A stretch of 23,024 nt of DNA, taken from the NCBI GenBank assembly GCA_035689345.1, contig DASSLR010000039.1:1-23024 (forward strand). Direction: 5' to 3'. This document shows, in pieces, positions 1 through 7,785 of this stretch (the stretch's first letter is position 1; every line of letters begins with the position of its first letter). The notes under the pieces are model-generated. The model was not told where the DNA came from. It worked only from the letters and a program-made list of their open reading frames with translations, and did no database searches. Source of the DNA: CF-118 sp035689345 (GTDB lineage: Bacteria; Chloroflexota; Dormibacteria; Dormibacterales; Dormibacteraceae). Both the position numbers and the translations under genes were made by a program.

Positions 1-233
1 CCCGCGGCGGCGCGGGACTGCATCATCTTCACCTCTCCGCGCACCCACGCACGCGCCTGCTCGATCGCTCGACGTGGCCGGTCGTCATCAGGCCGCTCGG
101 CCTCGAAGTGATGCAGGACGTGTTCCGCGCAATCGGCCGCCCACAACGCGAGCAGGCGGTGATCGTCGTCGGTCAGCGTGCCGCCGCGACGCAGCGTGAT
201 GAGCCGAGGATCGCGGATCGGCGAGAAGATCAA
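1..233 (-). CDS. Imm-5-like putative immunity protein (N-terminal part)
   Basis: This is a partial gene that runs off the left edge; about 77 residues are visible. The frame reads I-R-D-P-R-L-I-T followed by RRGGTLTDDDH, LALWAADCAEHVL and, later, RPDDDRPRRAIEQARAWVRGE. These blocks match, from memory, the family annotated as putative immunity protein with an Imm-5-like domain, which is helical and of unproven function. The only usable start in frame is TTG at 231-233. It follows directly on the TAG stop of the lipoprotein gene upstream, in the same frame and with no spacer, so translation is probably coupled to that gene. No clear ribosome binding site was seen. The family call is fairly secure; a toxin-immunity role is not, because no toxin gene is visible. 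Not a shadow: codon choice and family motifs fit this strand. Confidence 0.72.
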   Translation of the reverse strand, partial: MIFSPIRDPRLITLRRGGTLTDDDHRLLALWAADCAEHVLHHFEAERPDDDRPRRAIEQARAWVRGEVKMMQSRAAA

Positions 234-905
234 CTAGCCGGGTGGCGCGGCGCCCGGGTTCATGTCGACGACGATGAACTCGGTGAATCGATCCCCATCG
301 ATCTGCATGCCAAAGCAGCCGGAGCCAGAGCTGCCGAGCGTCCCGAGCGAAGCCCGCCAGGTCGACGCTGGAGGTATCGCGGCGAAATACAAACCGCCTC
401 CGGGCAGCTCATCGGCCGCCACCGCGGTCACGCCGTGTGCTTGCTCCTTGTCCGTGAATCCGCTGATCTGCGTGGCGAACCCCGTCATCGTCATCACTGA
501 GTGCCCGTCACCGCCCAGCTGGAAGGTCCGGATGAGCAGCGGACCCGAGTAGTTGGATTCGATCATCAGGATGGCAGCCGCACCACCGGCGGCCCAGGCA
601 TCCTGGCCAGACAGATAGAGGGGGCCGGCACCGGCGCCGTAGTTGGGGACCGAAGCGATCGCCGGCGAGGAGGAGGCCCAGCAGACCCCGGATGCGTCCG
701 GCGCGGGCGGCCTCATGGGTCGCTGCTCGAGCGCAGCCAGGGCGTCGACCCCGGCCGGCAGAGGTGTGGCGGTTTGACTCGGGTACACGCGCGTGTGCGC
801 CGGGGGCAGCAGCCCACGAACGCCATAAGTTTGGCCACACGCTGCCAGAACGGCCGCCATGCCGGCCAGGGCCACGAAGTGCGCCAGGTATCGCGCGCCC
901 ACCAT
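234..905 (-). CDS. Small secreted lipoprotein of unknown function
   Basis: The 223-residue product starts with a short hydrophobic signal peptide and a lipobox, V-L-A-A-C, placing the lipidated cysteine at residue 23. It should be exported and anchored to the outer face of the membrane. The mature part is rich in Gly, Ala, Pro and Ser, as expected of an extracytoplasmic protein, and I recognise no domain. Two further cysteines (in SGVCWAS and GSGCFGM) could form a disulfide. The ATG at 903-905 is used because it leaves the normal positively charged segment (R5) before the hydrophobic core. The downstream Imm-5-like gene begins at the very next base after the stop, so the two form an operon. 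Upstream it diverges from the RND exporter across about 105 bases. The lipoprotein call is secure; the function is unknown. Confidence 0.75.
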   Translation of the reverse strand: MVGARYLAHFVALAGMAAVLAACGQTYGVRGLLPPAHTRVYPSQTATPLPAGVDALAALEQRPMRPPAPDASGVCWASSSPAIASVPNYGAGAGPLYLSGQDAWAAGGAAAILMIESNYSGPLLIRTFQLGGDGHSVMTMTGFATQISGFTDKEQAHGVTAVAADELPGGGLYFAAIPPASTWRASLGTLGSSGSGCFGMQIDGDRFTEFIVVDMNPGAAPPG

Positions 906-996
906 CGCCTGTCTCTTACAACGACTGGCGACCGGTCGAGTTACTGCTTCGCCGGACCTGGTCGCGCCAAAGCGCTGAATCGCCGCGCCGCCTGCC

Positions 997-1010
997 TATA
1001 GTTTTCCGCC
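997..1010 (+). promoter_or_regulatory. Probable -10 box of a leaderless promoter for the RND gene
   Basis: TATAGT at 997-1002 ends eight bases before the GTG start at 1011. No Shine-Dalgarno sequence lies between them. Transcription would begin at or next to the start codon. The -35 region is poor (CTGAAT at 975-980). The same spacing is seen before the hydrolase gene at 8856. Confidence 0.45.
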
Positions 1011-4000
1011 GTGACTTTCGTCACCCGGCTTTCGCTCCACCTCGGCGCTGTGGTCGTGCTCGGCGTCATCCTGCTGTTCGGCGCCGGCCTTTATGCCGCC
1101 AGCCAGGTCCAGCAGGACCTGCTGCCGGACATCTCGATCCCGGCGGTGATCGTCATCACACCGGACCCCGGCGCCTCGCCCGACATCGTGGACGGCCAGA
1201 TCAGCCTGCCCGTGGTCAACGCGCTTCAAGGTGTGAGCGGCGCCGACACCGTGGAGTCGACGTCCAGCCAGGGCGTCTCGCTCGTGATCGTCCTGTTCAA
1301 GGACGGTACGGACCTCAAGGCCGCGGTCCAGGACGTCGACGCGGCGGTCGCGCGCGCGCGTGCTTTCTTCCCTCCGCAGGTTCCCGCCTCGACGGTGCAA
1401 ACGTTCTCGACCAACAGCATCCCGATCCTCGAGTACGCGGTCTCCGCCGACGAGCCCCTCGGAGACCTCGCCGGGCAGCTGCGCGCGCAGGCGCTGCCCA
1501 AGCTCAAGGGCCTGGCCGGCGTCTCCTCGGTGGTGGTCACGGGCGCGCCGACGGACGAGGTGGACGTGACCCTCGACCCTGGCCAGCTGGCCGCGCACCG
1601 CATCGCCCTGGGGCAGGTCGCGTCGGCGCTCCAGCAGGCGAGCGTGGTGCAGTCGGTCGGTTCGCTTCGCGAGGGCTCGGGCACGATCCCGCTGCAGGTG
1701 TCGGGGTCGCTGACGAGCCTCGATCAGATCTCGGGCATCGTCGTCGTGCCAGGCGCCACGGTCGGCGGCAAGACGATCCCGCCGGTCACCGTCGGTCAGC
1801 TGGGAAAGGTGGCCCTGGTCTCAGTGCCGGCGGACACCATCACGCGCACCAACGGCAGGCCGACCATCGGTCTGCAGGTGACCAAGGGCCCCAACGCGAA
1901 CACGGTCACCGTCGCCAACGAGATCAAGGACGCGCTGCCCCCGATCAGGAGCGCGATCGGCCACGGCGTTCAGTTCGAGCTGCTGTCCGACCAGGCGACG
2001 CCGATCACCGACGCGATCGGCGACATCCTCCGCGAGGGACTGCTCGGCGCCATCTTCGCGATCCTCGTCATCTTCGCGTTCCTGCGCTCCGGCCGGGCCA
2101 CGATCGTGGCCGCGGTCTCCATTCCGCTTTCCCTGATGGTCGCGCTGATCGTTTTGTGGTGGCAGGGCATCACGCTGAACATCCTCACGCTCGGCGGCAT
2201 GATGGTCGCCATCGGCCGCGTGGTCGATGACTCGATCGTCGTTCTCGAGAACGTCAGCCGGCACGTGGCCGAAGGTGAAAAACCGCTGGTCGCCGCGTAC
2301 ACGGGCGCGCGGGAGATAACCACCGCGGTCGCGTCGTCGACGCTCACCACGGTTGCGGTCTTCCTGCCGATCGCGTTCCTGACCGGGATCGCGGGCAGCT
2401 TCTTCCGGCCGTTCGCGCTGACGGTCGTGGTCGCATTGCTCGCCTCGCTCGTCGTCGCAGTTACCGTGGTCCCGTTCCTCGCCGCGCACCTGTTGCCGGC
2501 CGTGCACGTCAAGGGCGCGGAGCGGCGCCTGGCTTACAACTGGACGCAGCGCGTCTACGTGCCGGTCATCCGCTGGGCCACCGGCCACCGGCTCCTCGCG
2601 GTCGGCGTGGCCGCGCTGTTCTTCATCGCGTCGATGGCGCTGATCCCGTTGCTGCGCGTCAACCTGCTCGACCAGTCGTCGAGCCCGCAGTTCCCCGTGG
2701 CCATCACCATGCCCGAGAACTCGACGCTGGCCCAGACCGATGCGGAGACCCAGAAGGTCGAAAGCCTGCTGGGCGGGCTCCCCGGCGTGACCGCCTACCA
2801 GGCGACTGTCGGCGGCATCAGTGACCCGTTCGCGCCGCCCGGCACCGTGCCGGCCAACCCGGCGCAGGCTTCGATCCTGGTGCTCGTCGGCAACGGTCAG
2901 TACGACACGGCCCTCAGCGCCGTCAAGAGCGCGTTGCGCGGCTACAGCGGCCCGGCCACCATCGAAGTGGGGCAGGCGCGGAACAGCTCCAACGCGAGCA
3001 GCAGCCAGATGCAGGTCGACATCAGCGCGTCGGATCCGCTGGATTTGAAGAACGCCAACGACTCCGTGATGACGGCGCTGTCCAAGGTGCACGGGGTCGA
3101 GAACTTGAAGTCCAACCTGGTCGCCTCCAAACCGCAGTACCAGCTCGTGCCGACCGACCGACTCGCGGCGTCGGGGCTCACGGTGCAGCAACTGGCTCTG
3201 GTCGTCGCCCAGGACGTGAACGGCATCGTGGCCACGCAGGCCGTGCTCCCGCAGGGTCCGGTGAGCGTGCGCGTGGTGCTGCCTCCCGGCACGGCCGACA
3301 CGGCCGCCTCGCTCGCCAGGATCCCCATTCCGACGGCCGCGGGAGTGGTGACGCTTTCAGTCCTCGCAACCATCGAGCTGGTCAACGGGCCGCAGACCGT
3401 CAACCGCCTCAACGGCGACCGCGACGCGACGATCACAGGCACCATCACGGGCAACAACACGTCAGCCGTGCAGGCCGACGTTGCGCGCGCGCTGAACGGA
3501 GTGGCCCTTCCGCCCGACGTCAAGATCTCGACGGGCGGTGTGTTCCAGCAGCTCTCGACAGTGCTCAACCAGTTCGCGCTGGCGCTCCTGGCGGCGATCG
3601 CGCTCGTCTACCTGATCATGGTCGCGACGTTCCGCTCGCTCCTGAAGCCGCTGGTGCTGCTGGTCTCCATCCCCTTCGCCGCGACAGGCGCGATCATCGC
3701 GCTGGTCGTCACCAACACCTCGCTTTCGCTGCCGGGCCTGATCGGAATCCTGATGCTCACCGGGATCGTGGTCACGAACGCCATCGTGCTGCTCGACCTT
3801 GTCGAGCAGTACCGCGAACGCGGCCTCGGCCTGCAGGACGCGCTGGTCGAAGGCGGACGGCACCGCCTGCGGCCGATCCTCATGACCGCGTTCGCCACCA
3901 TGCTGGCGCTGGCTCCGCTGGCCGTGACGGGAGGAGGGGGCGGCGTGGGGGGCGCCTTCATCAGCGGACCCCTGGCCATCGTCGTCATCGGCGGCTTGTT

Positions 4001-4448
4001 CACGAGCACGCTGCTGACACTGGTCCTGGTTCCCGTCCTCTATTCACTGGCGTCGCGCCTCACCGGCCCGCGCACCTCGCGCGACCTCGACGCGCTCCTC
4101 GACGCGGCGGAGGACAGGCGCTTCAAGCCGCTCGGGCAGCGCGCCGCACAGGAGGCGGCGGCGCCCGTCGTGATGCGCGAGTTCAACGTCGCGCTCAGCG
4201 TCGAGCCCTGGGACGGCGAGCCCGGTGACCCGAGGGTGCTGGAGGCGCTGCGCGCGGCGGGCTACGACCTCGAGTACGTGGCAGGCACGCGCAAGGTTCG
4301 GATCACGGTGCCGAAAGTCGCCGCGGCCAGCGAGGCCGACGCCTTCGACAAGGCGCTGACGGGCGTGCACAAGATCGTCCCGGCCAGGGGCTACAAGCTG
4401 TCGGCGGTGGAGCCCAGGGAAGAGACGCTGGCCACCGCCGGCCGCTGA
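1011..4448 (+). CDS. RND-family efflux transporter permease (AcrB/SwrC-like)
   Basis: At 1145 residues this is a full-length RND exporter, a proton-driven inner-membrane pump for drugs, lipids or metals. Landmarks are: a first membrane helix at about residues 9-30; a porter domain with DLLPDISIPAV; the TM4 motif VVDDSIVVLENV, with the proton-relay pair D406/D407 aligning with AcrB D407/D408; and a second-half motif GIVVTNAIVLLDLVEQYRERG near TM10. The last membrane helix ends at about residue 1012. It is followed by an unusual tail of roughly 130 residues, predicted cytoplasmic, containing a charged linker and a small alpha/beta-like domain (about 1060-1130). No adaptor (HlyD-type) or TolC-type gene is adjacent, so the pump either acts alone, as in SwrC-like Gram-positive systems, or finds partners elsewhere. 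Start GTG at 1011, probably leaderless. Substrate unknown. Confidence 0.9.
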   Translation: MTFVTRLSLHLGAVVVLGVILLFGAGLYAASQVQQDLLPDISIPAVIVITPDPGASPDIVDGQISLPVVNALQGVSGADTVESTSSQGVSLVIVLFKDGTDLKAAVQDVDAAVARARAFFPPQVPASTVQTFSTNSIPILEYAVSADEPLGDLAGQLRAQALPKLKGLAGVSSVVVTGAPTDEVDVTLDPGQLAAHRIALGQVASALQQASVVQSVGSLREGSGTIPLQVSGSLTSLDQISGIVVVPGATVGGKTIPPVTVGQLGKVALVSVPADTITRTNGRPTIGLQVTKGPNANTVTVANEIKDALPPIRSAIGHGVQFELLSDQATPITDAIGDILREGLLGAIFAILVIFAFLRSGRATIVAAVSIPLSLMVALIVLWWQGITLNILTLGGMMVAIGRVVDDSIVVLENVSRHVAEGEKPLVAAYTGAREITTAVASSTLTTVAVFLPIAFLTGIAGSFFRPFALTVVVALLASLVVAVTVVPFLAAHLLPAVHVKGAERRLAYNWTQRVYVPVIRWATGHRLLAVGVAALFFIASMALIPLLRVNLLDQSSSPQFPVAITMPENSTLAQTDAETQKVESLLGGLPGVTAYQATVGGISDPFAPPGTVPANPAQASILVLVGNGQYDTALSAVKSALRGYSGPATIEVGQARNSSNASSSQMQVDISASDPLDLKNANDSVMTALSKVHGVENLKSNLVASKPQYQLVPTDRLAASGLTVQQLALVVAQDVNGIVATQAVLPQGPVSVRVVLPPGTADTAASLARIPIPTAAGVVTLSVLATIELVNGPQTVNRLNGDRDATITGTITGNNTSAVQADVARALNGVALPPDVKISTGGVFQQLSTVLNQFALALLAAIALVYLIMVATFRSLLKPLVLLVSIPFAATGAIIALVVTNTSLSLPGLIGILMLTGIVVTNAIVLLDLVEQYRERGLGLQDALVEGGRHRLRPILMTAFATMLALAPLAVTGGGGGVGGAFISGPLAIVVIGGLFTSTLLTLVLVPVLYSLASRLTGPRTSRDLDALLDAAEDRRFKPLGQRAAQEAAAPVVMREFNVALSVEPWDGEPGDPRVLEALRAAGYDLEYVAGTRKVRITVPKVAAASEADAFDKALTGVHKIVPARGYKLSAVEPREETLATAGR

Positions 4449-4470
4449 AAAACGGCCCAGCCGTACAGAA

Positions 4471-4500
4471 TTGACCTCCCCGCCGCACCTCTGTTAGGTT
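4471..4500 (+). promoter_or_regulatory. Candidate sigma-70-type promoter for the M23 peptidase gene
   Basis: TTGACC at 4471-4476 is followed after 18 bases by TAGGTT at 4495-4500, which fits only TAnnnT. The predicted start of transcription is near 4507, about 40 bases before the TTG start at 4547. A G-rich stretch (GGGGG at 4536-4540, then TAGG) before the start may serve as ribosome binding site. Confidence 0.4.
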
Positions 4501-4546
4501 TGGTACTCGCGTCTGGGGCGCGAGCACCAAAGCCTGGGGGTAGGCG

Positions 4547-5521
4547 TTGCGTCTCGATCGCTATGTGACCCATGGCGTCGTGCTGCTGGTGGCGGCGCTG
4601 ATCTCCGGATTCACGTTCTCCTTCCAGCTGAGCCCACGCTCCGGGGGCGTGGACGCGGTGGCCGCGGCCGCCCCGGTCAACGCGGCCGGCGACCTCTGGA
4701 TGGGCCGGGACAGCTCGATCATCAGGCCGGTCTACGTCCCGACCGCAGCCCTGCCCAACCGGGCGCCGATGATCTACACGGTGGCGGCCGGCGACACGCT
4801 GGACTCGATCGCCAAAGAGCTGAAGATCCCGTTCCGCGAGATCACCTGGTCCAACCCCGGCCTGCGCCTGCCGCTGAAGACCGGGCAGATCCTGCGCATC
4901 CCGCCCGTGCCGGGCTTCGTGGTCGTGGTGCGCCGCGGCGACACCCTGCTAAGCCTCGCCGCCGCGCACGGCGTCGATCCGCTGCTCATCGCCGATTTCA
5001 ATCGCATTCGCGCCCAGCAGCCGCTCACCCCCGGCTCGATGCTGGTCGTGCCTGTCGATCCGGCGGTAGGCCCTGACCTCGCGAGCGGCCTTTTGGCCGA
5101 CCCGGTCGCGGCGGCGAAGCTGGTGTGCCCGATCGCCGGCGCGCAGATCATCCAGAAGTTCGGCCCGACCTCGTTCGCGGTCGAGCCTTCGTACGACGGC
5201 TATCTCCACTACCACACGGGCGTCGACATCCTCGCCACATACGGCACGCCTATCGCTGCGGCGGCGGGCGGGAAGGTGACAGCGGTCGGATTCGCCGGCG
5301 CCTTCGGATTGCGCGTCGAGGTCACCGACAGCTACGGGCTCGTCGAGATCTACGCTCACATGGAGGCGGCCGAGGCGGCTGTCGGCGAGGACGTGCAGCA
5401 GGGCCAGGAGATCGGGCTCGTCGGCAGCACCGGGCTCTCGATCGGGTCGCACCTCCACCTGCAGCTCGAGATCGGTGGCGTGCCGTCCGACCCGCTGCCT
5501 CTGCTGGGCTGCGCGGCGTAG
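4547..5521 (+). CDS. LysM-containing M23 family metallopeptidase
   Basis: A 324-residue envelope protein that probably cleaves peptidoglycan cross-bridges. A signal or anchor helix spans about residues 10-28. Two LysM repeats, which bind cell-wall glycan, follow at about 76-119 (TVAAGDTLDSIAKE) and 124-170 (VVRRGDTLLSLAAAHG). The C-terminal M23 (LytM/peptidase_M23) domain has the zinc and catalytic residues: H223 and D227 in HTGVD, H271 in YAHM, and H302-x-H304 in GSHLHLQLE. All expected ligands are present, so it should be active. The TTG start at 4547 is chosen because it gives a normal charged N-terminus and lies behind a G-rich ribosome-binding stretch; a later start would remove the signal helix. 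It stands alone between the RND pump and the Asp-box protein. The family call is secure; its exact bond specificity is not known. Confidence 0.9.
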   Translation: MRLDRYVTHGVVLLVAALISGFTFSFQLSPRSGGVDAVAAAAPVNAAGDLWMGRDSSIIRPVYVPTAALPNRAPMIYTVAAGDTLDSIAKELKIPFREITWSNPGLRLPLKTGQILRIPPVPGFVVVVRRGDTLLSLAAAHGVDPLLIADFNRIRAQQPLTPGSMLVVPVDPAVGPDLASGLLADPVAAAKLVCPIAGAQIIQKFGPTSFAVEPSYDGYLHYHTGVDILATYGTPIAAAAGGKVTAVGFAGAFGLRVEVTDSYGLVEIYAHMEAAEAAVGEDVQQGQEIGLVGSTGLSIGSHLHLQLEIGGVPSDPLPLLGCAA

Positions 5522-5565
5522 CGAAGTTTTCACCCGTCGGTTCGGATTTGGAGGTGTGGCGAAAG

Positions 5566-7176
5566 ATGCGGATCAGACTCGCCCTCGTCGCCGGCCTGGT
5601 TGTCGCCGGCGCGCTGTTCCTGCCGGCTTCGGCGCAGGCCGGATCGGCGCCGAGCGTCGGGGCCAACAACCTCGTCGACCTCGACCACGGCCTGCAGTTC
5701 TCGCAGAACAAGCAGAACGAGCCGGCCATCACGCGCGACCCCTTGACGGGCGTGCTGATCGCGGGCGCCAACGATGAGATCGGACAGCCGCCGTGCCCGG
5801 GCACCACGGCGCCGCTGACCTCGCCGTGTCCTTTCAAGCCGGGCGTGTCGACCAGCGGCTTCTATCGCTCGACCGACGGCGGCACCACCTGGACGGGTGG
5901 CTACCTGCCCGGGTTCGCCAGCATCGGCCGCACGTCAGGAGGCGACCCGAGCCTGGACTTCGGGCCCCGGCTTTGCGCCAACGGCTCGTTCAGCTTCTCG
6001 TGCGGCGCGGTCGTCTACTACGCGTCGCTCGCGGATCCGTTCCCGGAGCGTGGAGGCGAAGTGGCGACCGTGTCGCGCACGTATGACGATGGGCTGACCT
6101 GGGCGGACCCGGTGGTCGCCACCTCGACGGCGCAGTCAGGCCGTTTCGTGGATCACGAATGGGTTGCGGTCGACCAGGTCCCAGGCGGTTCGCATTTCGG
6201 TCGCGTCTATGTCGACTGGGCGCTGTTCTGCAACGTGTGCTCGGGCAACGGCAACGTGAAGATCTACACGTCGCACTCGGACGACGAGGGTCGCACGTGG
6301 AGCAAGGCGGTGCAGGTGAGCGCCGCCAACAACAACACGCCGCAAGGCTTCCGCGAAACAGGCCAGATGACGGTCGCGTCGGATGGCACCGTCGAGGTGT
6401 TCTGGACCGAGAACGCGGATTCGCCCAAGTACCCGAGCCTGCAGGTCGTCACGACGTCGAAGGATGGCGGCGACACCTACACCGCGCCCATCACGATCGC
6501 GCAGGTGACGGACTATCCCGTGCGAGGCACGCCGTTTGACGTCGTCGACCTCTTCAACCGCGTGCCCGGCATGAGCGCGCGCGTCGACTGCTATCCGCAC
6601 CCCGCGTCCGACCCCACGTCGACGCGGGTCTACGTCGTCTGGTGCGATTTCGCGAACGGCCACGGCACCGTCCAGGCGGCGGTGTCCGGCGACGGCCTGA
6701 GCTGGACGTCGCTCGGTACGATCGCCAGCCTGTCAGGACGGAACGCGTTCTTCCCGCAGCCGGCGGTGGCCGGCAACGGTGCGGTCGCCGTGGTGTTCGA
6801 CGCGCTGACCGCGCCGCCCGCCGGCAATCCATGGCAGACCGGGGTGCAGACGTACGACGCGTACGTCACTGAGCTCTCGGGCGGCTCGTGGTCGGCGCCG
6901 GTGCGAGTTTCGAGCGCTTCGTCCAACCCGGAGGGGTCCTCCTACAACAACCTCCAGGAGCAGTTCATCGGCGACTACATCGACATCGTGGCCGGCCCTT
7001 CCACCGCGTGGGCCGTCTGGACGGACTCCCGCAACGCGGCCACGTGCGCGGCGGTGAGCTCCTACCGGGCAGCGGTGTACTCGGGCTCCAGGACAGCTGT
7101 CGCGCCCAACCCGGACACGGCGTGCAGCACGGGCTTCGGCAACACGGACACGTTCGAGGCGGCCATCTCTTTGTAG
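5566..7176 (+). CDS. Secreted sialidase-like Asp-box (BNR) beta-propeller protein
   Basis: The 536-residue product has a Sec signal peptide (RIRLALVAGLVVAGALFLP then ASAQA) and about five Asp-box motifs (S-x-D-x-G-x-T-W): STDGGTTW at about 102, YDDGLTW at 173, SDDEGRTW at 238, SKDGGDTY at 298 and SGDGLSW at 374. These mark the blades of a sialidase-type beta-propeller. Ten cysteines occur in five local pairs (for example CPGTTAPLTSPC, CNVC), suggesting disulfides in the exported protein. I could not find a convincing FRIP motif or arginine triad, so sialidase activity is not claimed. The frame is open far upstream, but ATG 5566 is chosen because it starts the signal peptide and has GGAGG at 5550-5554. 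The gene follows the M23 peptidase by 44 bases and may be co-transcribed. Confidence 0.82.
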   Translation: MRIRLALVAGLVVAGALFLPASAQAGSAPSVGANNLVDLDHGLQFSQNKQNEPAITRDPLTGVLIAGANDEIGQPPCPGTTAPLTSPCPFKPGVSTSGFYRSTDGGTTWTGGYLPGFASIGRTSGGDPSLDFGPRLCANGSFSFSCGAVVYYASLADPFPERGGEVATVSRTYDDGLTWADPVVATSTAQSGRFVDHEWVAVDQVPGGSHFGRVYVDWALFCNVCSGNGNVKIYTSHSDDEGRTWSKAVQVSAANNNTPQGFRETGQMTVASDGTVEVFWTENADSPKYPSLQVVTTSKDGGDTYTAPITIAQVTDYPVRGTPFDVVDLFNRVPGMSARVDCYPHPASDPTSTRVYVVWCDFANGHGTVQAAVSGDGLSWTSLGTIASLSGRNAFFPQPAVAGNGAVAVVFDALTAPPAGNPWQTGVQTYDAYVTELSGGSWSAPVRVSSASSNPEGSSYNNLQEQFIGDYIDIVAGPSTAWAVWTDSRNAATCAAVSSYRAAVYSGSRTAVAPNPDTACSTGFGNTDTFEAAISL

Positions 7177-7196
7177 CCGCGCAATGTCGGGCGGCG

Positions 7197-7246
7197 TGCC
7201 CCAACAAATTTTGTTGGGGCATTCCGTCCGGGTCGACACTACTGGG
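7197..7246 (+). promoter_or_regulatory. Perfect 25-base palindrome and candidate ECF promoter of sigma module A
   Basis: Arms TGCCCCAACAAA (7197-7208) and TTTGTTGGGGCA (7210-7221) form a perfect inverted repeat around one central base. The right arm ends in TTGGGGCA, which resembles the TTGCGGCA box of module B. ACTACTG follows after 16 bases (7238-7244), the same spacing as in module B, and the sigma gene starts at 7255. No T-run follows on either strand, so a terminator is unlikely. Autoregulation by sigma A is inferred. Confidence 0.5.
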
Positions 7247-7254
7247 TTACAGAA

Positions 7255-7785
7255 ATGTGGTTCGACCGAGCCGAGGAAGACCTGATCCGGGATGCCCAGT
7301 CGGGCGACCGGACCGCGTTCGCGGAGCTGCTCCGGCCGCTCTACAGCACCGCCCTGAGGCTGGCCGGCGCCATGCTCCAGGACGTCGACGAGGCCGAGGA
7401 CGCGGTCCAGGAAGCAGCCTTCGCCGCCTGGCGGAGGATCGGCAACCTGCGCGAAGGCTCGAGCCTCCGGCCGTGGTTCCTCGGCATCGTCGCCAACCGC
7501 TGCCGCGCCGTGAAACGCAACAAATGGTGGTCCGTCTCGCGCTCCGAGCCTCCGGAGGCCGAGGCGCCCGCGACGGACCTGGCCTCGTCCATCGACCTGC
7601 GCAGGGCCCTGCGCCGGATCTCATATGACGAGCGACTCGTCCTTGTCCTTCGCTACTACCTCGACATGCCGTACGAGGAGATCGCCACGATCCTGGGCAT
7701 CTCCACGAAGGCCGCGAGAACCCGCGTCGAGCGGGCGATCCACCGGCTTCGGCCGATCATGCATGTGCAGGGGGCGACCGCGTGA
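7255..7785 (+). CDS. ECF sigma factor (module A)
   Basis: A 176-residue ECF (group 4) sigma-70 factor that would direct RNA polymerase to a small regulon in response to an envelope signal. Region 2 spans about residues 20-90 (EAEDAVQEAAF, WRRIGNL, RPWFLGIVANRC), followed by a short linker and region 4 at about 112-168 (IDLRRALRRIS, RLVLVLRYYLDMPYEEIA, and the helix-turn-helix GISTKAARTRVERAIHRL). Size and motifs are complete. The start ATG is 9-10 bases behind the proposed -10 region and has no strong Shine-Dalgarno sequence. The stop overlaps the membrane-partner gene by four bases (ATGA-type coupling). It is a close paralogue of the sigma factor at 20199-20729: a gap-free hand alignment gives about 122 of 176 identical residues. 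Targets other than itself are not visible. Confidence 0.92.
   Translation: MWFDRAEEDLIRDAQSGDRTAFAELLRPLYSTALRLAGAMLQDVDEAEDAVQEAAFAAWRRIGNLREGSSLRPWFLGIVANRCRAVKRNKWWSVSRSEPPEAEAPATDLASSIDLRRALRRISYDERLVLVLRYYLDMPYEEIATILGISTKAARTRVERAIHRLRPIMHVQGATA

Noticed and set aside
929..938. Ten-base palindrome CGACCGGTCG between the lipoprotein and RND genes
   Set aside because: Short palindromes of G and C are expected by chance in such DNA; no second copy or promoter overlap supports an operator.
692..2230. Plus-strand open frame of 512 codons overlapping the lipoprotein and the RND start
   Set aside because: Composition is low-complexity Arg/Pro/Gly, it crosses two better-supported genes, and no motif is present.
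1821..3191. Long open frame on the strand opposite the RND gene (456 codons)
   Set aside because: Its product is rich in Arg, Asp and His with no family motif, as expected for an antisense shadow of a G+C-rich gene; the plus-strand frame has clear RND motifs.
4440..4457. GGCCG-CTGAAAAA-CGGCC hairpin at the end of the RND gene
   Set aside because: The stem is only five pairs and no T-run follows, so it is not called as a terminator.
5125..5565. In-frame upstream extension of the Asp-box protein
   Set aside because: It overlaps the M23 catalytic domain in another frame, has an Arg-rich shadow composition and would bury the signal peptide that starts at 5566.
7197..7221. The palindrome as a Rho-independent terminator of the Asp-box gene
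   Set aside because: No T-rich run follows on either strand, and its arm resembles a -35 box placed properly for sigma A.
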